Shown here in pieces: positions 8,563-16,809 of a stretch of 64,000 bases of DNA (position 1 is the first letter of the stretch; every line of letters starts with the position of its first letter). Origin of the DNA: Bacillota bacterium (GTDB lineage: Bacteria; Bacillota; UBA4882; UBA8346). The stretch lies in assembly GCA_023400055.1 (NCBI GenBank), contig JAEXFN010000051.1:1-64000 (forward strand), in the 5' to 3' direction. The position numbers and the translations under genes are program-made. Below the pieces are notes generated by a model, which searched no databases, was not told the DNA's origin, and saw only the letters and a list, made by a program, of their open reading frames with translations.

Positions 8563-9021
8563 ATGTCTGTCTTGCTGGGGACTGAATTAAACCCGGCGTT
8601 AACCGATTTGTTTGATAAACGGATTGGCACTGTTATTGTGGCTACCATCGATCAAGAATTCCATCCCCACACTGCTCCATTCAATTTTGTAGTGGTTCGA
8701 GACCCAAAAAATATCCGAATCGCGATCTCCAGGGACCATCAAACGTATCAGAATATCGTCAATAATGGTTACGTAGCCGTTGCCGCTCTCGATGAAGGCG
8801 ATATTGCCGTATGCATCAAGGGAGTCGGGCATATCATCCGAAACGCCATGGATATCGATTATAATATAGCCGTGGTGGAAGTGGAGATTACCGAGATTAA
8901 AAAGGACAATTCGATGCTCCATTTCGTAACGCAGGGAATTCGGATCCGTCATAAGAACGAACCGTCGTTGTTGCTTTCCCGGAAAATCTTTCAGGAATTA
9001 AATCAAATTGAAACTCGATAA
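8563..9021 (+). CDS. pyridoxamine 5'-phosphate oxidase-like FMN-binding protein
   Basis: The 152-residue product has the split-barrel pattern of FMN-binding PNPOx-like proteins: a start block with IGTVIVATIDQEFHPHTAPF, then a strand-rich core (NIRIAISRDHQTYQNI) and VAVAALD. Members bind flavin or heme and reduce varied substrates; none can be assigned here. It overlaps nothing and ends 10 nt before the secreted-protein gene at 9032, so the two are probably co-transcribed. Confidence 0.75.
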   Translation: MSVLLGTELNPALTDLFDKRIGTVIVATIDQEFHPHTAPFNFVVVRDPKNIRIAISRDHQTYQNIVNNGYVAVAALDEGDIAVCIKGVGHIIRNAMDIDYNIAVVEVEITEIKKDNSMLHFVTQGIRIRHKNEPSLLLSRKIFQELNQIETR

Positions 9022-9031
9022 GGAGCTTGCC

Positions 9032-10012
9032 ATGAAGAAGATCCTATCATTGTCGTTGATAATCGTGATAGCCGTGTTATCAATGGGTTTCTCCAACAAA
9101 CTGCCATTGCCGGAAGAGGGGGTATATCCGCTTAAACTTCGGACGCTGACCTATTTTGACTTGGCCAGCAAGGAGTTCCCGCTGGGCTCGAATCTCGCCG
9201 AAGTGATGGAGGTCAAGCCCGACTATCTAACGGTTCATATCGACAACCAACTGACCGCTATCCAATACGGCTTTTTTAAACTCGGCAATCATGATCAAAA
9301 GGTCTGGTTCTGTTTTGGCAAGAATCCGGCCAACGGCCAAATTGAGTTTTATATTGATCAAAATGCCGATAATCAGCTGGTAAGTAAAGAGAAAGTCGAA
9401 AGTATGGAGACTTTTAATCAGAAAAGTTCCGGTTTTACGATTGAAGGTCATATTTCATTAATCCCGGTGGGAATATCAGTCAGCTACCGGGGAATCAACA
9501 ACGATTATCTTAAGAAGCTGTTTTTCTTTATCTCGCTTGAATACCTCACCAAGAAGGGGAATACCGATTTGAGGGTGGAAGCCGTTACCGCCAGCTTTTT
9601 AGAAGGCGAGATGACCGTATTGGCCGGGAAAACAGAGAAACAGATGAAAATCCGGCTGATGGATATCAATGGCAACGGCTGTTTTAATGATTATGGGAAA
9701 GATTTGATCTATATAGATATCAATGCCGATGAATATTTCCGAAAACGCGAATCGCAACCGATTACCGAGTTTTACGATTTCCCGGGTACAAATGCCAATC
9801 GGCAGAAACGGCAGTTACGAATGATCGTTCTGCCCATGCCGGCGAAGATAGCAGTAGTCGGGGCTACCGCCGATTTTGACCGGTCCAGTTTGGAGCCGGC
9901 CTCCGATCCGGCCGTTGCCAACGATGCTGCAACGAACGAGACCGCCGTTGCGCCTAATCTCAAGCCGACCGTTCAGACGGATTCGGTTCCGGCGGCAAGC
10001 CCGCAAAAATAA
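9032..10012 (+). CDS. secreted protein of unknown function
   Basis: The 326-residue product begins with a clear signal peptide (MKKILSLSLIIVIAVLSMGFS), without a lipobox cysteine. The body is beta-rich and contains two Asp/Asn-rich loops (YIDQNADNQL and LMDINGNGCFNDYGKD, then YIDINADEYF) that resemble EF-hand-like calcium sites. The last 60 residues are low complexity, rich in Ala, Pro, Thr and Asp, as in cell-envelope tails. No family was recognised. ATG at 9032 follows AAGGAGC and is preferred to the upstream in-frame start at 9008. Confidence 0.8.
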   Translation: MKKILSLSLIIVIAVLSMGFSNKLPLPEEGVYPLKLRTLTYFDLASKEFPLGSNLAEVMEVKPDYLTVHIDNQLTAIQYGFFKLGNHDQKVWFCFGKNPANGQIEFYIDQNADNQLVSKEKVESMETFNQKSSGFTIEGHISLIPVGISVSYRGINNDYLKKLFFFISLEYLTKKGNTDLRVEAVTASFLEGEMTVLAGKTEKQMKIRLMDINGNGCFNDYGKDLIYIDINADEYFRKRESQPITEFYDFPGTNANRQKRQLRMIVLPMPAKIAVVGATADFDRSSLEPASDPAVANDAATNETAVAPNLKPTVQTDSVPAASPQK

Positions 10013-10076
10013 GTCAGCCGCAAGTTGAAGTGCGGTATCCGGCATTAGCAGTGTTAACCGGTAAACTCATCGATAG

Positions 10077-10110
10077 CACATCAGGGCATTGCTCACAATG
10101 CCCTGATGTG
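10077..10110. terminator. bidirectional hairpin between convergent genes
   Basis: A perfect 15-bp stem (CACATCAGGGCATTG and its complement) with a CTCA loop separates the secreted-protein gene from the convergent phosphosulfolactate synthase gene. It overlaps the last codons of the latter. U-tracts are absent on both sides, so termination may be weak. Confidence 0.65.
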
Positions 10111-10893
10111 CTGATTGGCCGCCTTCCAGGTGTCATTACGGAATCCTAAACGCAACGCTTCCAAGGCCAGGCTTTCCGATAAGGGAATATTTCCGAGGTT
10201 CACATTGGGTCCGAATCGATTGATGAGGTCCGCTTGCTGGTTCTTGAGAGGCGCTTCCCAGATCACCCGGTGTTGTGGAAGCTCCCGCGTCAGCAGCGAA
10301 AGTTTGGCCGCGATGATTTTGCCATCAGCGTCATAAATGCCGACGCCATGGCCGGATTCCCGTGCCTCAATGATTACCCACCGGGCTCCAAGCTCCAAAT
10401 CCCGCTGAGCTTTATCGGCCAAAGAGGCTTCATCGGGCTGTTGCAGCAGATTCTTTTTGCCCACTTCGGTAATGACCTCAAGCCCTGCTTCCCTTGCTTG
10501 AATTATCGCCTGCGAACGTTCCACGTCGTTCAGCTCAATTGTTCCATCGGAAATTTCCACCCAGCGAAAACCGGACCGGCGCAATTTATGAAAATAAGAA
10601 TCGGCCTTTCCCTGCCAAAAATGCAATTCGAAAAGGGTTCCACCGGGGTATAATGCCACACCGTACTCTTCCGTCAGAGCTATCTTTTTCTCAAGCAGCC
10701 GCGACGGATACAAAGCAGCGGTGCCGAAACCCAATTTAATCAGATCGATATAGGCTGCGCTTACTTCAAGCAAGTCTCGGGTCTCCGAGAGGGAAAGCCC
10801 TTTATCGATCAACATGGTAATTCCGGTCTGGCGCGGTTTAGCTAAACGCCCCTGCTGTGGCGGTTCCACCCATAATTCTTCCATTTTGATCAC
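10093..10893 (-). CDS. comA: phosphosulfolactate synthase (ComA/YitD family)
   Basis: The 266-residue TIM-barrel product matches ComA, which adds sulfite to phosphoenolpyruvate to make phosphosulfolactate. Family blocks seen include GITMLIDKGL, DLIKLGFGT, YPGGTLFE, GFRWVEISDGT, EVGKK, VIIEARESG, FGPNVNLGNI. In archaea this begins coenzyme M synthesis; in B. subtilis (YitD) it supplies the 3-sulfolactate stored in spores. Since this is a spore-former, the latter role is favoured. The start is GTG at 10893 or ATG at 10884, both behind CGGGAG. The gene is monocistronic and divergent from the DUF441 gene. Confidence 0.9.
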   Translation of the reverse strand: MIKMEELWVEPPQQGRLAKPRQTGITMLIDKGLSLSETRDLLEVSAAYIDLIKLGFGTAALYPSRLLEKKIALTEEYGVALYPGGTLFELHFWQGKADSYFHKLRRSGFRWVEISDGTIELNDVERSQAIIQAREAGLEVITEVGKKNLLQQPDEASLADKAQRDLELGARWVIIEARESGHGVGIYDADGKIIAAKLSLLTRELPQHRVIWEAPLKNQQADLINRFGPNVNLGNIPLSESLALEALRLGFRNDTWKAANQHIRAL

Positions 10894-10983
10894 TCCCGGA
10901 TCATTTTATGCTTTGGGCCGGAATCAGTTCATGACATGAAAGACTCGGCCAGAGAATAAAGATAAACGAAGGGGTGAAACCCA

Positions 10984-11442
10984 GTGGTTCAAGATAACCT
11001 GCTTTTACTGGTGATTTTTGCATTGGGAATGGCCTTTAACAATAATTTGATTGCAGCGAGCGCCGGAAGCTTGCTGGTTTTAAAATTAATTAAGTTACGG
11101 ACAGTGTTATTGCTCTTCGAACGCCGGGCGGTTGATGTGGGGTTGTTATTTTTGTTGATCGCTGTTTTGGTGCCGTTTGCCCTCGATCGTGTCGGATTGC
11201 AGGAAATTTTGAATACTTTCCGGAGCGTCAAAGGTCTGGCGGCCATCGCCGGTGGAATTGGCGCAGCTTATCTCTGCGGCCAAGGACTGCTGTTGCTGCA
11301 GGTGGAACCCGAAGTCGTGGTGGGATTGGTGGTCGGAACCGTACTCGGCGTATCCTTATTGAAGGGGATACCGGTCGGGCCTCTGGCGGCGGCGGGGATT
11401 ACCGCTATTTTATTCAATCTGTTGGGTCTCGGTAAAAGGTAA
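10984..11442 (+). CDS. DUF441 family membrane protein
   Basis: The 152-residue product is almost wholly hydrophobic with four predicted transmembrane helices. It has blocks typical of the DUF441 (YtwI/YeaL) family: NNNLIAASAGSLL, GLLFLLIAVLVPFA and KGIPVGPLAAAGI. Function is unknown throughout the family. The start is GTG at 10984 behind AAGGGGTGA. The YqhV-like gene follows after 42 nt and is probably in the same transcript. Confidence 0.85.
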   Translation: MVQDNLLLLVIFALGMAFNNNLIAASAGSLLVLKLIKLRTVLLLFERRAVDVGLLFLLIAVLVPFALDRVGLQEILNTFRSVKGLAAIAGGIGAAYLCGQGLLLLQVEPEVVVGLVVGTVLGVSLLKGIPVGPLAAAGITAILFNLLGLGKR

Positions 11443-11484
11443 GAAAAACATCAACGGGGCGACAATTGAGAGGAGCATGGACGG

Positions 11485-11748
11485 GTGGAACAGGCGACCG
11501 TTAACAATATGGCTGTATTGCGGGTGATCTCGGGTTTGTTGGAGATCGGAGTGGCTATCGTTTTTTTTAAGGCGGGGCGGGTCGATACCGCACTACGACT
11601 CAACGCATTTCTGGGACTCATTGGTCCCATCGTTTTTATCCTGGTGAGTGTGTTGGGTATCGCCGCCATTGCCGTGAAATTGTCCTGGTATAAGGTGCTG
11701 TTGCTCAGCATCGGAATGTTGCTGGTGCTGCTCGGTACCAAAAGTTAG
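11485..11748 (+). CDS. yqhV: YqhV-family small membrane protein (DUF2619)
   Basis: The 87-residue product has three hydrophobic helices and the YqhV pattern: LRVISGLLEIGVAIVFFKAG, LRLNAFLGLIGPIVF and a C-terminal LVLLGTKS. In B. subtilis yqhV lies next to the spoIIIA operon; its role is unknown. The start is GTG at 11485 after GAGAGGAG; an internal ATG at 11512 is an alternative. It ends 4 nt into the convergent outer-membrane-like gene, so the two 3' ends overlap. Confidence 0.75.
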   Translation: MEQATVNNMAVLRVISGLLEIGVAIVFFKAGRVDTALRLNAFLGLIGPIVFILVSVLGIAAIAVKLSWYKVLLLSIGMLLVLLGTKS

Positions 11749-12914
11749 AATTGCAGGTTCCAGCTGGCAAAGAGAAAATTATGGTTCGAATTGCGGTTTT
11801 GATTGACCTCAACCCCAAATTGCACTTGATTCAGCGGGGAGAGGATTTTGGCGACGTCGCCGCGCCAACGGTAATTGGTTCCCGATTGATCCACATCTTT
11901 AACCGGATTGGTTACCAACAACCGGTTTTCTAATAAAAAATTATTCTCTAGTTTGTTTTGGAGGGATAATTCAAGCCCATAGTTGTTCGGAGTAAACCAC
12001 TCGCGCATATCGTCCGGTGCATGATTCAACGAAGTAGCGGTCGGCTGAAAATTTTGGGAGATATAACCCAGCTTGGCTTGGAAATAAGCATTATCTTTCA
12101 GCTCGTGCCCGAAACTGATCAAGACGCCTGGTGTCCAACCTGTACGGAAATCTGGGTATCGGGGCGAATCAAACGAATACCAACCTACTTCCGCCGCGAT
12201 CTTTCCGGCGGACAGCGTGGTCGATAGATCAAGACTGAAGGCCTTCTCGGCAGCCATTCCCTTGGGAACCAGATTTAGGCCGATAATGGTCGATTGGTTG
12301 GACCATCCCAGCCGAGTGGCGAAATAATCCTGCGTGGATTGGAGTTGAGTGGTGCCGGGGACGTATTGGGTATACATCCGGGAATACAGTCCGATAACGT
12401 GAAAATCTTTAAAAGCATGCTGCAAGACAAGGCCCTCAGCCGGATTATTAAAAAAATCAGAGATCAATCCCAGCGGGCCAAAGGAAAATCGGAATCTTCC
12501 CAAGTAATTGGAAGTATGAGGGTATTCCATTTTAATAAAGGCCTCATCGAGCTGGAGTGGAGCCGCGAGCGGATCGCGGCTGTAATTACCCCAGCCGCCA
12601 TCATGAGATAGGTTTAGGGAAAAAGAAAGATTCTGGTCGATGCCGGCATTGAGATATAAACCCATTTTTTGCTCAAACGTCAACGGTTGAAATTGGGTGT
12701 AATGGTTTTCAAGTCCGCTGTCGGCCTCGATGGAGAAATTACCGCCGATCTGAAACCTCCCCCAGCTGGCTTCAAGAGAGTTGAAGCGGTTGGCCAGGTC
12801 ATTTAACTGTCGACTTATTCCAGGCGGGCTTGCCAGCGGCGTTTGTCCGAGGACCGGATCGGGACGGAGGAACAGACTGCCCGCAATGAATAACAAAGTA
12901 ATGAGTTTTTTCAA
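11745..12914 (-). CDS. putative outer-membrane beta-barrel protein
   Basis: The 389-residue product has a signal peptide (MKKLITLLFIAGSLFLRP, cleavage near VLG-Q). A short coiled-coil follows (SRQLNDLANRFNSLEASW). The rest is about 330 residues of alternating polar/hydrophobic strands rich in Gly, Asn, Tyr and Phe, ending in SWNLQF. A terminal aromatic residue on a final amphipathic strand is the usual BAM recognition signal of outer-membrane barrels. There are no hydrophobic helices after the signal peptide. The start is TTG at 12914 behind GGAGGT. A porin-like protein would make little sense in a one-membrane cell, so this supports a diderm host. The exact family is not recognised. Confidence 0.7.
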   Translation of the reverse strand: MKKLITLLFIAGSLFLRPDPVLGQTPLASPPGISRQLNDLANRFNSLEASWGRFQIGGNFSIEADSGLENHYTQFQPLTFEQKMGLYLNAGIDQNLSFSLNLSHDGGWGNYSRDPLAAPLQLDEAFIKMEYPHTSNYLGRFRFSFGPLGLISDFFNNPAEGLVLQHAFKDFHVIGLYSRMYTQYVPGTTQLQSTQDYFATRLGWSNQSTIIGLNLVPKGMAAEKAFSLDLSTTLSAGKIAAEVGWYSFDSPRYPDFRTGWTPGVLISFGHELKDNAYFQAKLGYISQNFQPTATSLNHAPDDMREWFTPNNYGLELSLQNKLENNFLLENRLLVTNPVKDVDQSGTNYRWRGDVAKILSPLNQVQFGVEVNQNRNSNHNFLFASWNLQF

Positions 12915-13342
12915 AGCCTACCTCCATATGATGATAGATAAGTTACAGTAAATGTTGAGTGAAATTTCCCATCGGTACAGCATGAGTGGGAAAGAGTAAA
13001 TCGCTTAATGGATTAAGAAAAATCGATCAATAGCTTGTAGGCATCAGACTGGCCTACGCCAGTAAAAAATCAGATGGACTCCTAAGGATGAAAATTCGGC
13101 TGTTTTTATGGGATACCTGCAGGAGAAAGGTGTAAAAATAATGTCAGCAATGGCAAAAAAAGAAAGCCGATTGGGATCGGCTTATTTTCAATACACCACC
13201 ATATTTTACCTTAACTTGGGTCAGTATCAGGTCAGCAGTGGACAGACACGTTGCCATTGAACCGGCGGGGATAAACCTTTCAAACTTGATGCTATATCAT
13301 ATGAAGGACTGCGAAACAGTGTGAAGGGTTAGGGAAAAATCC
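12915..13342. other. intergenic gap with one bidirectional terminator
   Basis: Between two minus-strand genes. AGCCGAT (13165-13171) and ATCGGCT (13176-13182) form a hairpin with A-rich flank on the left and TTATTTT on the right, working as a terminator in either direction. Nothing else was recognised; a 40-codon frame from 13141 runs through the hairpin and looks spurious. Confidence 0.6.
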
Positions 13343-13531
13343 CTAACCCTGCCGAGATAATAATTCTTCAGCCTTTTGAATTAGACCGCGAACGATTAAC
13401 CCGGCTTCGCGGGTGGTGATGTTGCCGTAGTCGTAGCTACCATTTTCGACCTGGATACGATCCGCAAAACCCAATTCCTTAGCGATTTCGTACTTGGTAC
13501 TGTCGGAAACAATGCTGCTGCGACGACTCAA
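13343..13531 (-). CDS. alpha/beta-type small acid-soluble spore protein
   Basis: The 62-residue product binds and protects spore DNA. It has the family blocks TKYEIAKELGFAD and the C-terminal helix ITTREAGLIVRGLIQKAEELL (shown as consecutive short blocks). The GPR protease-type site region is recognisable as YEIAKELGF. TTG at 13531 is preferred because AAGGGG sits 9 nt upstream and it gives MSRRSSIVSDSTKYEIA, the common clostridial-type N-terminus; GTG at 13540 would touch the Shine-Dalgarno. Expression is expected in the forespore. Confidence 0.88.
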   Translation of the reverse strand: MSRRSSIVSDSTKYEIAKELGFADRIQVENGSYDYGNITTREAGLIVRGLIQKAEELLSRQG

Positions 13532-13575
13532 GATATTCACCCCCTTAACGGAGTTTCAAAGCGAAACTCCATCCA

Positions 13576-13604
13576 TAGTATATACTGCGACTGCCATACT
13601 ATGA
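13576..13604 (-). promoter_or_regulatory. candidate forespore (sigma-G/F-like) promoter
   Basis: Reading the minus strand, TCATA (13604-13600), a 17-nt spacer and TATACTA (13582-13576) each differ by one base from the sigma-G elements GHATR and CATNHTA. An 8-bp inverted repeat CATAGTAT/ATACTATG (13574-13603) overlaps it. A hairpin GGAGTTTC/GAAACTCC (13550-13570) lies in the resulting 5' leader. Confidence 0.4.
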
Positions 13605-13986
13605 GGTAAGGCGGTTTTAAACATCCACCGTGACCCTTGGACCGTCGTCGTGATTGAAACGGAAGATCTGAAAGCCAGATCAGTCAAGTTAAAAGATACG
13701 CGCGGGACAATGATTGGAAAAACGGCAGTCTTTTTTGAAAATTGTGCAATCGGGTATATTCCTTAAAAAAATAAACAAAATGGTTACGGAGTCCAAATCA
13801 TACCAAATCAAAGGATAAAAATTTTTTGATGATGAATAGCAACTACATGACGCTGTTCGATCAGTAAAAATAAACATTGAATAACGGTAGTCGGATTTAT
13901 ACAGGGCCGCCGGAGATTAAAGGATCGCTTTTTCAAAAATGTGTTATAATGAACTGGTAAAAATTTGAGAGGGGCGTATTCGCTCA
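13605..13986. other. intergenic gap upstream of murC
   Basis: No gene was found. An extended -10 element, TG-T-TATAAT at 13942-13950, lies 37 nt before the murC start; no good -35 was seen, as is common with extended -10 promoters. Confidence 0.5.
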
Positions 13987-15357
13987 ATGAAGCATCTCCA
14001 CTTTGTTGGAATCGGTGGGGCGCGGTTAAGTGGTTTGGCAAAATTATACCACGATCGCGGTTTTTTAATTTCCGGTTCCGACTGGCAATCATCGAGGGTT
14101 ACCCAAAGTTTAGCGGAACAGGGTATTCAGGTTTCAATTGGACATCAAGCGAAAAATATTGCCGGGGCAGATCTCGTTGTATATACCAATGCAGTGGGCA
14201 ATGAAAACCCGGAGGTCTTGGAAGCGGCAAAACAGGGCGTGCCGCTGTTGGAAGGGGCCGAACTGCTCGCGAAACTAATGAGCGAGGTGGGCAAGGGAAT
14301 CGCCATTGCCGGAACCCATGGAAAAACTACCACTTCAGCGATGACGGCCTTGATCCTTACCGAAGGCGGCATTGATCCGACCGTGTTAATCGGGGGCGAA
14401 CTGGCGGCTTTCGGCGGTAATCATCGCTCGGGCCATTCCCCCTATATGGTGGCTGAGGCTTGCGAATTTAAAAGGTCGTTTTTGCATCTTAAACCGGTAA
14501 TGGAATTGATCACCAATATTGATTGGGATCATCCCGACTGTTTTCCGACATTCGACGATGTCGTGAAGACCTTTGCTGAATTTGTCGATCGTTTGCCGAA
14601 AGATGGCGTTTTGGTGGTTTGGGGCGATGATCCCAATGCCGCCAATCTGATACAGCGGTTCCCCGGCAAAGGAATTACTTTTGGCTACCAACCGCAGTTT
14701 GACTGGCAATTATCGGAAATTCGACCGGAGCCTCCGGTGGGCAGTGTGGCCAAGTTACGATATAAAGGGAAAGATCAAGGTTTGTTAAGGTTGGCGGTTC
14801 CCGGCCGTCATAATCTGCAGAATGCCGCCGGCGCTATTGCCATCGCTGCGGAGTTAGGGGTCGATCTCCAGTCAGCCCTGACGACGGTCTCTCATTTTAC
14901 CGGGGTCCACCGCCGTTTTGAGATCAAAGGCCGGATTAATCAGGCGTTGATCGTGGACGATTATGCCCACCATCCGGGAGCCATCCGGACCACCCTGGCC
15001 GCGGCCAGGCAATTTTTTGCCGGCCGGATCTGGTGCGTTTTCCAGCCGCATTTATTCAGCCGGACCAAATATTTGTTGCCGGAGTTCGCCCGCTCATTCA
15101 ACGATTCCGACATTTTGGTATTGGCCGACATTTATCCGGCCCGCGAAATCGATCCGGGCGATATTTCCAGCGCCGATTTGGCGCGGGAGGCGGCCAAAAA
15201 TCATCAAGACGTGCGTTATTTGGGAAATTTGGAGAATATCGCGGAATACATTCAAAAACACTTGGAGCCGGGCGACCTGGTTATCACCATGGGCGCGGGA
15301 GATATATGGAAAGTTGGCGAGTGGTTGCTTCAGAATGTTTCGGCGTATATTGGTTAA
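13987..15357 (+). CDS. murC: UDP-N-acetylmuramate--L-alanine ligase
   Basis: The 456-residue cytoplasmic enzyme adds L-alanine to UDP-MurNAc in peptidoglycan synthesis. It shows the N-terminal UDP-binding loop (FVGIGGARLSG, 7-17), the ATP loop GTHGKTTT (109-116), EACEFKRSF, NIDWDHPDCF and DDYAHHP. The usual GIGGIGMSG loop is altered to GIGGARLSG. It stands alone, away from any dcw cluster, with its own extended -10 promoter and a strong terminator. GAGAGGGG lies 13 nt before ATG, a rather long spacing. MurC rather than Mpl is favoured by the YAHHP and SRT (PHLFSRT) context. Confidence 0.92.
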   Translation: MKHLHFVGIGGARLSGLAKLYHDRGFLISGSDWQSSRVTQSLAEQGIQVSIGHQAKNIAGADLVVYTNAVGNENPEVLEAAKQGVPLLEGAELLAKLMSEVGKGIAIAGTHGKTTTSAMTALILTEGGIDPTVLIGGELAAFGGNHRSGHSPYMVAEACEFKRSFLHLKPVMELITNIDWDHPDCFPTFDDVVKTFAEFVDRLPKDGVLVVWGDDPNAANLIQRFPGKGITFGYQPQFDWQLSEIRPEPPVGSVAKLRYKGKDQGLLRLAVPGRHNLQNAAGAIAIAAELGVDLQSALTTVSHFTGVHRRFEIKGRINQALIVDDYAHHPGAIRTTLAAARQFFAGRIWCVFQPHLFSRTKYLLPEFARSFNDSDILVLADIYPAREIDPGDISSADLAREAAKNHQDVRYLGNLENIAEYIQKHLEPGDLVITMGAGDIWKVGEWLLQNVSAYIG

Positions 15358-15430
15358 ACCTGATGATAATATCGCCAGCCGTTGTGTTGCGGATAAAACC
15401 GTTATAAATTTGAAAAATTGACCGCGCGAA

Positions 15431-15478
15431 TGATAAAAGGTCCGGAGCAATATTCAAACGGACCTTTTATCATTTTTT
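15431..15478 (+). terminator. strong terminator after murC
   Basis: A perfect 14-bp stem (TGATAAAAGGTCCG and its complement at 15459-15472) is followed by TTTTTT. Confidence 0.92.
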
Positions 15479-15573
15479 GCGTGCGGATGGAGCGCTGCCT
15501 ATACGGAAACAAAGCCCGGGCAGTAACCGGCACTGATTGACTGAATAAAGTCTCGGGAGCGATAAAATCGGAA

Positions 15574-15906
15574 CTATAATTGCACCACGAGCATGCCATC
15601 TTCATATTCGAAGTCATAACGCTTATCTTCCACCGGGATTTGAAAACGGTTTAAGAATTTTTTGGCGACGATCATCTTGGTGGTCTTACCTTGAACTTTA
15701 AAGGCATCGACTGACGGCTCCTGCACCGGAAGGATGCCGACTTTCTTGGCTTCCGGGTCAAAGAAAAGTTCTACATAATTTGAATCATGCAAATATTTTT
15801 CAACGACCGGCTTGTAGAAAGCAAATCTTCCTTTCCGGTTGATTCCGATTGTTTTGGCGGAAATCCCTTTTTTGTTTTTTTCCTTTTGATATTTAACAAA
15901 AGCCAC
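15574..15906 (-). CDS. conserved-type hypothetical protein, 110 residues
   Basis: No family was recognised. The product is basic and lysine-rich in its N-terminal half (FVKYQKEKNKKGISAK), then mixed alpha/beta, ending in the strand-like YDFEYEDGMLVVQL. GTG at 15906 is preferred: AAAGAGGAGGG lies 7 nt upstream, whereas the longer in-frame TTG at 15996 has no ribosome site. It is monocistronic on the minus strand, convergent with murC, and more A+T-rich than its neighbours. Confidence 0.65.
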   Translation of the reverse strand: MAFVKYQKEKNKKGISAKTIGINRKGRFAFYKPVVEKYLHDSNYVELFFDPEAKKVGILPVQEPSVDAFKVQGKTTKMIVAKKFLNRFQIPVEDKRYDFEYEDGMLVVQL

Positions 15907-16809
15907 CCAAAATCCCTCCTCTTTGTAATGAATTTGAATATTCTCTTTTTTTCTAGATTTTCCTGCAAGAGATTTTAAATAATTTATTTTCAGCAAAAAG
16001 TTAAAAAAATCGACATAAAACCGGGGTATTTACCTGGTATTAACGGAATATCCTTCAAACCCGCCGCAGCAACGCATAATCTTTTAATAATTTAAATCTG
16101 TCCGGTTTGTTTTAAAAAAGCAGCCACTATTTTGGAGCATGCAAGGATACATTAAATTATATTAGGCGGAATCGCGGCTGATGATAGAAATTTGATCGGA
16201 ATTTGGAGTGCTTTCAAAAGAGGACCATATTCCGTACAAGACCGTAATTCCATAATGCAGGGAGCGGTTAACCATGAAAGATATTGACAGTCGCTGATAA
16301 GTCTATCATTATATTATTGTAGCGATAAAACGTTAGAACGCCGATTTGACGGGGTTTTATAGCAGAAAGGGGAAAAGGGATCAAGCTATATTGCGCACTA
16401 TTTATTTGAAAGTATGGGTTTTAAGGGGTAGCGCTAGACCGGGGAACAGCAATTGTTTAAAGCGCTAGCGGATGAAATGAATCCCTTAATCTTCCACCAA
16501 GCCCGGTTTTAGGGACATAATGCATGCTAAATTCAATATAGATAGTAAAAAGGTTTATGAATCGACAAACGCTCCGCCAAAAATAAATTTAATTTTATTG
16601 ATGGCTTCTCTGACCTTGACTTTCAAGGCAGGGCCATTACAATGCTTTTTAATTAATAGCTAATAAAGTTACCAAAACAGCCGACTTAAAAACTGCGCGG
16701 CTGGCCGGTGGAATCCTTGCAGGTGGATAAACTTGGCTGGAGCGGGTCGAAGTAGCAAACGGGGAACTGTAATCAAACCGATACCGTTTTAAAAGTTGGG
16801 AGGTTTTTG
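15907..16809. other. 900-nt A+T-rich gap with an orphan promoter
   Basis: No intact gene was found. TTGACA (16284-16289), a 17-nt spacer and CATTAT (16307-16312) make a good sigma-A promoter facing right, 500 nt before the next gene. About 140 nt further on, TAGCGCT and AGCGCTA flank a 30-nt loop (about 16427-16469), then a 20-codon open stretch ending in FHQARF and a stop. This may be an RNA gene or the remnant of a gene. Confidence 0.4.
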
